This document shows, piece by piece, positions 59,141 through 64,000 of a stretch of 64,000 nt of DNA. The translations under genes and the position numbers were made by a program. The notes under the pieces were generated by a model that was given only the letters and a program-made list of their open reading frames with translations, made no database searches and was not told the DNA's origin. Every line of letters starts with the position of its first letter. Position 1 is the stretch's first letter. The DNA comes from an uncultured Brevundimonas sp. (GTDB lineage Bacteria; Pseudomonadota; Alphaproteobacteria; Caulobacterales; Caulobacteraceae), in contig NZ_CAMZFB010000009.1 in the NCBI RefSeq assembly GCF_947305955.1, forward strand, positions 1 to 64,000. Direction: 5' to 3'.

Positions 59141-60556
59141 TCAGTCGCGCTGGAACAGCGCGATGAAGAAGCCATCAAGGCTGCCCTTGTCGGCCCAGTG
59201 GCCGGGCAGGACGCGCAGCCAGCCTTCCTTGGTCAGGGCCTCGTCAGGGGCACCGACCTCGGCGGGCTTGATGGCCACAGTCTTGAAGGCGGCGTTGCGG
59301 CGAAGGAAGGCCAGCATCTGGGTCTCGCCCTCCTCGCGTTCGAGCGAGCAGACGCAGTAAACCAGACGGCCACCGGACTTCACCTTGGCGGCGGCCACGT
59401 CCAGCAGACGGTGCTGCACATCGGCCAGTTTGGCGATGTCGGTCGGGCGTACGGCGCGCAGGGCTTCGGGGTTGCGGCGATAGGTGCCCGTGGCCGAGCA
59501 TGGCGCATCCAGCAGCACGGCGTCGAACTGGCGCTCGTCCTCCCAGTCCTCGCCCGGAATGGCGACGACCTCGACTTCCAGCTTCATACGCTCGAAGTTT
59601 TGGCGCAGGCGCTTCAGGCGGCTTTCCGAACGGTCCAGAGCCACGACCTTGGCACCGGCAGCGGCCAGTTGCAGCGTCTTGCCACCCGGCGCGGCGCACA
59701 GGTCCAGCGCCGTCTCGCCCGCCTTCACATCCAGCAGGCGTGCGGGAATGGCGGCGGCGGCGTCCTGCACCCACCAGTTCCCGTCCTCAAAGCCTGGCCA
59801 TTGGGCCACGTCGCCTCGGCGCTCGGTCCGCAGGGTACCGCCCGGCAGGATGGTGGCTTCCAGCGCCTCGGCAATGGCGGCAGCGTCGGCATCCGGCTTG
59901 ACCGAAATGTCGGTGGCGGGCTCGAAACGGGTGGCTTCGGCAAGGCCGGTGAAGGCTTCGGCGCCATAGGTCGCTTCCCAGCGGGCGGCGATCCATTCGG
60001 GCAGGTTGGCCTGCGGCTTGGTCGGGCCATAGCCGTCACGGTCGATGCCGCGCAGAACGGCATTGATCAGGTTCTTATAGGGGCGGGTCTTGTTGTCGCG
60101 CTCGGCCAGTTTGACGGCGGTCGAGACAGCGGCAAAGGCGGGCGTTTCCAGCACCAGCATCTGGGCCAGCGCAATCCGCAGGATGGTCAGGGTCGGCAGG
60201 CCCGGCGTGGTCTTCAGGCGGCGACCCAGGATCTGGTCGATCTCGCCCAGACGGCGAAGCGCACCCATGGCACAGGCGCGGGCGAAGGCGCGGTCGGCAG
60301 GCGGCAGGTCCTTGGCCGGACTGCGGGCCAGTTCCTCGTCCAGACCCGTGCGTTTTTCCAGCGCGGCATTCAGCAGCAGACCGGCAACTAGACGGGCCTG
60401 AACGCCCACTTCCGGATAGCGGTCCTCGCCTTGCGGGCGCGGGGTGCGGGGGCCGGAATGGGGACGGTTGTTCGGACGGGCCGAGGGCTTGCCACGCTTG
60501 GCCGGACGGGCGTGGCCATCCTTGTTGCGGACGGTCTTTTCGGGCGGGCGGCTCAT
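59141..60556 (-). CDS. rsmB: 16S rRNA (cytosine-C5-)-methyltransferase RsmB-like
   Basis: A 471-residue protein with an N-terminal NusB-like RNA-binding domain (LARSPAKDLPPADRAFARAC and following) and a C-terminal SAM-dependent methyltransferase of the NOL1/NOP2/Sun type. The SAM motif LDLCAAPGGKT, the PC motif in DAPCSATG and the second catalytic cysteine in YCVCSLER are present. A basic N-terminal leader (residues 1-50) is unusual and may be a poorly conserved extension. Its start overlaps the kup stop by four bases. Confidence 0.94.
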   Translation of the reverse strand: MSRPPEKTVRNKDGHARPAKRGKPSARPNNRPHSGPRTPRPQGEDRYPEVGVQARLVAGLLLNAALEKRTGLDEELARSPAKDLPPADRAFARACAMGALRRLGEIDQILGRRLKTTPGLPTLTILRIALAQMLVLETPAFAAVSTAVKLAERDNKTRPYKNLINAVLRGIDRDGYGPTKPQANLPEWIAARWEATYGAEAFTGLAEATRFEPATDISVKPDADAAAIAEALEATILPGGTLRTERRGDVAQWPGFEDGNWWVQDAAAAIPARLLDVKAGETALDLCAAPGGKTLQLAAAGAKVVALDRSESRLKRLRQNFERMKLEVEVVAIPGEDWEDERQFDAVLLDAPCSATGTYRRNPEALRAVRPTDIAKLADVQHRLLDVAAAKVKSGGRLVYCVCSLEREEGETQMLAFLRRNAAFKTVAIKPAEVGAPDEALTKEGWLRVLPGHWADKGSLDGFFIALFQRD

Positions 60557-62520
60557 ACGGATACCTGCGTGCCAAGTTCGACCACACGGCCGGGCGGAAT
60601 ACGGAAGAAGTCGGTCGGGTTGGCGGCGTTACGCATCAGGAAGATGAAAAGCTTGTCCTGCCACATGGGCATGCCCTGACGGGCGGTTGGGATGACGGAG
60701 CGGCGGCCCAAGAAGAAGCTGGTCGACATGATATCGAACTTCAGGCCCTGACGGCGGCACTGGGCCAGCGCCTTGGGCACATTGGGCGTCTCCATATAGC
60801 CGAAGGTCAGCGTCACCCGTTTGAAATCGTCGGAAATCTCTTCGATTTCGATGCGGTTGTCGGGGCTGACACGCGGCTTGTGCGAGGTGTGCACCGTCAT
60901 GATGATGTTCTTCTCGTGCAGCACCTTGTTGTGCTTGAGATTGTGCATCAGCGCGACGGGCGCGACGGTGGGATCGGACGTCAGGAAGATGGCCGTGCCC
61001 TGTGCGCGGTGCGGCGGACGGGCGGTCAGCATCTCGATCAGGTCGACCAGAGGCAGGCTGTCGCGGCGGGTCTTTTCGCCAAGGATCTGGGTGCCGCGCA
61101 CCCACGTCCACATCAGCAGTACAATCAGCGAGCCGATCAGCAGCGGCATCCACGCGCCGTCCGGCAGCTTCAAGAGATTTGAGCTGAGGAAGATCAGGTC
61201 AACAAAGCCCATCGGGATGAGGACCGCCAGAACGCCCCACAGCGGCCAGTTCCACTTGTGACGCGCCACAGTGAAGGCCATCAGGGTGTTGACGAACATC
61301 ACGCCGGTCACGGCCACGCCATAGGCGGCGGTGAGATTATGCGTGCTCTGGAAGGTGACCAGCAGGAACAGCACGCCCACCATCAAGAGGCCGTTCACTG
61401 CCGGAACATAGATCTGCCCGGCCTGCGTCTCGGAGGTGTTGCGGATGTCGATACGGGGCAGCAGGCCCAGCTGCACTGCCTGCTGGGTGACCGAGAAGGC
61501 CCCCGTGATCACCGCCTGCGAGGCGATGACGGTGGCGGCGGTCGCCAGCAGCAGTAGCGGCCAATAGATCAGCTGCGGCACCATGTTCCAGAACGGGTTG
61601 TCCAGCCCCGTCGGATGCGACAGCAGGAAAGCCCCCTGCCCCAGATAGTTCAGGGTCAGGCACGGCAGAACCACATAGAGCCAGCCCTTGCGGATCGGCG
61701 ACTTTCCGAAATGGCCCATGTCGGCATAGAGGGCTTCGGCACCGGTCACGGCAAGGAAGACGCTGCCGAGAATGACGAAGCCCAGCACCGGATTGGCCCC
61801 CAGCAGCTTCAGGGCATAGACGGGCGACAGCGATTGAAGGACGCTGATGTCGTCGAACAGATGGAAGAGGCCGAGCGCCCCCAGCGACAGGAACCACACA
61901 AGGGTGATGGGGCCAAAAAGCTTGGCCAGACCTGCCGTGCCGCGCGACTGCACCATGAAGATGCCAATCAGGATGACGGCGGCCATGGGCACAATGAACG
62001 GATTGATGGCGCTGCCGACACCCGGCGCGCCACGGATACCCTCAATGGCCGAAAGGACCGAGATCGCAGGGGTAATGACGCCATCGGCATAGAAGAGCGC
62101 GGCACCACAGACGCCCAGCACAAACAGGAAGGCGCTGCGGCGACCAAGCGCCCCTTGCGCCAGCGCCATCAGGGACAGCGCCCCGCCCTCGCCCCGGTTA
62201 TCGGCACGCATCAGGAAGGCGACGTATTTGAACGTCACCACCACCATCAGCGCCCAGAAGGCCAGCGATACCACGCCCATGATGGCCAGACGCGGATCGC
62301 CCAGACTTTGCGCATGGCGCACGGCTTCGCGCAGGGCATAGATCGGGCTGGTGCCGATGTCGCCGAACACCACACCGATCGCGCCAATCATCAGCGCGCG
62401 CTGGGCCTTCTTGTTATGAGGCGCAGGCGTGTGGTCCCCGTGCGAAGCATGCGGACTGGACGACGATTTTAGGGAAGCGGCGGCCGGATCACGGGCGTCG
62501 CGGGGTTGATCCCCGACCAT
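60553..62520 (-). CDS. kup: Low-affinity potassium transport protein Kup
   Basis: A 655-residue K+/H+ symporter of the KUP/HAK/KT family with about 12 helices. GAIGVVFGDIGTSPIYALREAV is the family signature in helix 1, ADNRGEGGALSLMALAQG and the later YADMGHFG are also typical. The ATG at 62520 has a CGGAGG site at the right distance; an ATG further up at 62538 has none. It is coupled to rsmB (ATGA overlap). The soluble C-terminal domain is present. Confidence 0.96.
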   Translation of the reverse strand: MVGDQPRDARDPAAASLKSSSSPHASHGDHTPAPHNKKAQRALMIGAIGVVFGDIGTSPIYALREAVRHAQSLGDPRLAIMGVVSLAFWALMVVVTFKYVAFLMRADNRGEGGALSLMALAQGALGRRSAFLFVLGVCGAALFYADGVITPAISVLSAIEGIRGAPGVGSAINPFIVPMAAVILIGIFMVQSRGTAGLAKLFGPITLVWFLSLGALGLFHLFDDISVLQSLSPVYALKLLGANPVLGFVILGSVFLAVTGAEALYADMGHFGKSPIRKGWLYVVLPCLTLNYLGQGAFLLSHPTGLDNPFWNMVPQLIYWPLLLLATAATVIASQAVITGAFSVTQQAVQLGLLPRIDIRNTSETQAGQIYVPAVNGLLMVGVLFLLVTFQSTHNLTAAYGVAVTGVMFVNTLMAFTVARHKWNWPLWGVLAVLIPMGFVDLIFLSSNLLKLPDGAWMPLLIGSLIVLLMWTWVRGTQILGEKTRRDSLPLVDLIEMLTARPPHRAQGTAIFLTSDPTVAPVALMHNLKHNKVLHEKNIIMTVHTSHKPRVSPDNRIEIEEISDDFKRVTLTFGYMETPNVPKALAQCRRQGLKFDIMSTSFFLGRRSVIPTARQGMPMWQDKLFIFLMRNAANPTDFFRIPPGRVVELGTQVSV

Positions 62521-62595
62521 GCATAACCTCCGGGTCACGCGAGGAAGGCGTACCCATCAAGAGCGGCGGGCCTTTAGCCCCTTTCTTTGAGCGAT

Positions 62596-63342
62596 TCAAT
62601 CGGGACGAAGTTCCGGCATCATCGCCGATGCGATGATCTGGCGCGTGGTCTTGGATTGTAGCAGCACGATTACGGCGTCGCGACCCGAGCCGTTGGCCCT
62701 CGCTGCGGGAGGCAGTTCATAGAGCGATGAGCGGCCATTCCAGTCCCCCAGGGGATAGATGGCGCGCACCACATTCATATGGCTGACCGACCGGCCTCTA
62801 TTGTCGCCTGTGCGGACGGTCACATTATGCATGCCCGGACTGTATCGGACCGCCACCACCTCGGCCCCGCCCTCGGGCACACGGCCAGAGCCTATGCCGA
62901 CGCGGTCGCCCGTCTCGCGGAACTCGATATCGGGCGGTGAGATGTCCGGTGTGGCGACAGAGAGGACCTTTTGGTGCAGGTCACTCTCCCGCGACGGGTC
63001 CAGATTTTCGTGTCCGGCGATGACGACTTGCGGGGTGGCGAGGCTGCGCTGGCCCAAGGCCTGACGATAGGCGCGTTGGCGCTGGACGAATTCAGGACGG
63101 GCATAGGTGTCCTGCCAGCCTAAATAGTCCCAGTAATCAACATTATAGGTCAGGACGACGATGTCGCGTTCCTGACCCAGTCGGGCCACGGACCGGTTGG
63201 CGTCGGGACAGGCAGTGCAGCCCTGTGCCGTAAACAGTTCGACCACCACGGGCGAGGATGGCGGTGCCGAGGCCGCAGCGGGCAAGGCCGACAGCGCCAT
63301 CAGCGCGGACAGAAACACGGCAGGTGCGGAAGACTTACTCAC
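62596..63342 (-). CDS. DUF1223 thioredoxin-fold secreted protein
   Basis: A 248-residue protein with a GTG start at 63342 that gives a signal peptide (AVFLSALMALSALPAAASA). The mature protein begins VVVELFTAQGCTACPDANRS, the DUF1223 hallmark with a C-x2-C (C-TA-C) thioredoxin-like site. It may bind or reduce thiols in the periplasm; no substrate is known. A longer ATG frame to 63456 would lack a signal peptide at its front. Confidence 0.85.
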   Translation of the reverse strand: MSKSSAPAVFLSALMALSALPAAASAPPSSPVVVELFTAQGCTACPDANRSVARLGQERDIVVLTYNVDYWDYLGWQDTYARPEFVQRQRAYRQALGQRSLATPQVVIAGHENLDPSRESDLHQKVLSVATPDISPPDIEFRETGDRVGIGSGRVPEGGAEVVAVRYSPGMHNVTVRTGDNRGRSVSHMNVVRAIYPLGDWNGRSSLYELPPAARANGSGRDAVIVLLQSKTTRQIIASAMMPELRPD

Positions 63343-63420
63343 CCTAGGATCGCGGCTCCCTACAGACGGACAGCGGGACTTTAGCGGCGGCTGCGGGTGA
63401 TGGGGCTCATAAATGCGTGA

Positions 63421-63448
63421 GGGGCGGCGGACCTCGGCCCGCCGCCCC
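63421..63448 (-). terminator. Hairpin downstream of the S9 peptidase gene
   Basis: GGGGCGGCGG (63421-63430) pairs with CCGCCGCCCC (63439-63448). Closer to the S9 stop is the palindrome ATCGACTTATAAGTCGAT (63455-63472). On the minus strand the GC stem has no strong U-run, so termination may be partial. Confidence 0.5.
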
Positions 63449-63471
63449 TCATTCATCGACTTATAAGTCGA

Positions 63472-64000
63472 TCAGTCCGCGTCCATCAGCTGTTGGCTGA
63501 GATAGACATAGTGGCGGGCCCAGCGGCGGGCATTGGCCACCGGATCGGCGTCGTTGGAGTGACCGCCGGCGGTGTCCTCGTAATAGAGGTGGTCGTGGCC
63601 CATCTTGCCTAGACGCGCCGCGAATTTGCGGGCGTGACCGGGGTGGACGCGGTCGTCCAGCGTATTGGTGGTGATGTAGACGCGCGGATATTCGACGTCC
63701 GGGCGCAGCTGCTGGTAGGCCGAGTATTTGGAAATGAACTCGGCATCGGCCGGAATGCGCGGGTCACCGTATTCGCCGATCCACGAGGCACCGGCAGGCA
63801 GTTCCGGATAGCGCATCATATCGATCAGCGGGCTCTCGATGACTGCCGCATTGAATAGGTCTGGGTTCTGGGTGATCGACACCGAGGTCAGCACCCCGCC
63901 GTTCGAGCGACCATAGATGCCGAGGTGCTGCGACGAGGTGATGCCACGTGCGATCAGATCGCGACCCACGGCGGCAAAGTCGTCAAACGCACGCTGGCGG
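63472..64000 (-). CDS. Prolyl oligopeptidase (S9) C-terminal catalytic part, cut by window edge
   Basis: The visible 176 residues belong to an S9 alpha/beta-hydrolase catalytic domain: the nucleophile serine in IYGRSNGGVLTS, the acid in NTLDDRVHPGHARKF and the base histidine in DTAGGHSNDAD. The first visible residues (RQRAFDDFAAVGRDLIARG) continue the family, so the gene runs out of the window rather than starting here. It hydrolyses proline-containing peptides. The rest of the beta-propeller domain is outside the window. Confidence 0.9.
   Translation of the reverse strand, partial: RQRAFDDFAAVGRDLIARGITSSQHLGIYGRSNGGVLTSVSITQNPDLFNAAVIESPLIDMMRYPELPAGASWIGEYGDPRIPADAEFISKYSAYQQLRPDVEYPRVYITTNTLDDRVHPGHARKFAARLGKMGHDHLYYEDTAGGHSNDADPVANARRWARHYVYLSQQLMDAD

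Overview
The window looks like a chromosomal segment of an alphaproteobacterium of the Caulobacterales (Brevundimonas/Asticcacaulis/Caulobacter type). By eye the G+C is roughly 60-65%. The main reasons are a DivL homologue with the diagnostic tyrosine in place of the phospho-acceptor histidine, an alphaproteobacterial Fur without the CxxC zinc site, the order tsaB-rimI-fur-miaB-phoH-ybeY-lnt-XRE, and the sdhCDAB/mdh/zapE gene types. I cannot decide the genus. I saw no phage, insertion sequence, CRISPR array, rRNA or tRNA.

Layout. 1-8200: the start of an Nfu-type Fe-S scaffold gene (cut by the window edge), a parS-like 16-mer, two XRE regulators, then a co-directional block for tRNA modification, iron control, ribosome maturation and lipoprotein acylation, ending in a third XRE regulator. 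8200-13000: a peroxide-defence cluster (ahpC-ahpD divergent from katG, followed by an OxyR that has a single cysteine). 13000-20000: two aconitases, acnB (+) and acnA (-), facing each other. Between them sits a markedly A+T-rich insert with a two-gene operon: a two-TM GAF protein and a 63-residue basic protein. 20000-26900: ccmAB, an Smr protein, a DUF2975/YozG-type pair with a possible upstream microprotein, rdgB-hemW, a phosphoesterase and a lipid kinase. 27000-33200: envelope proteins, a DsbD/ScsB-type reductase and pgi. 33300-36400: CIRCE-groES-groEL and a LysR gene. 36700-43700: exported peptidases, a GreA-like factor, a BaiN-like flavoprotein and a serine hydrolase. 43700-49500: rarD, asd, zapE, mdh, an EcsC protein and a HIT protein. 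49600-54600: sdhCDAB with a [2Fe-2S] ferredoxin and a kinase gene whose first codons contain an intrinsic terminator. 54600-64000: a HAD phosphatase and divL, a zincin, an ABC ATPase, rsmB, kup, a DUF1223 protein and the 3' part of an S9 peptidase.

How the genes fit together. Central carbon metabolism (two aconitases, succinate and malate dehydrogenases, pgi), Fe-S/iron handling (Nfu, Fur, ferredoxin) and peroxide defence (AhpCD, KatG, OxyR) dominate. That combination is coherent because aconitases and succinate dehydrogenase are Fe-S enzymes damaged by peroxide. Most genes are ordinary core genes. The items most worth a second look are the A+T-rich GAF operon between the aconitases, the one-cysteine OxyR, the parS-like site, the short-ORF/DUF2975/YozG locus with its 17-base palindrome, the paired three-hairpin arrays after acnA and mdh, and the terminator inside the kinase start.
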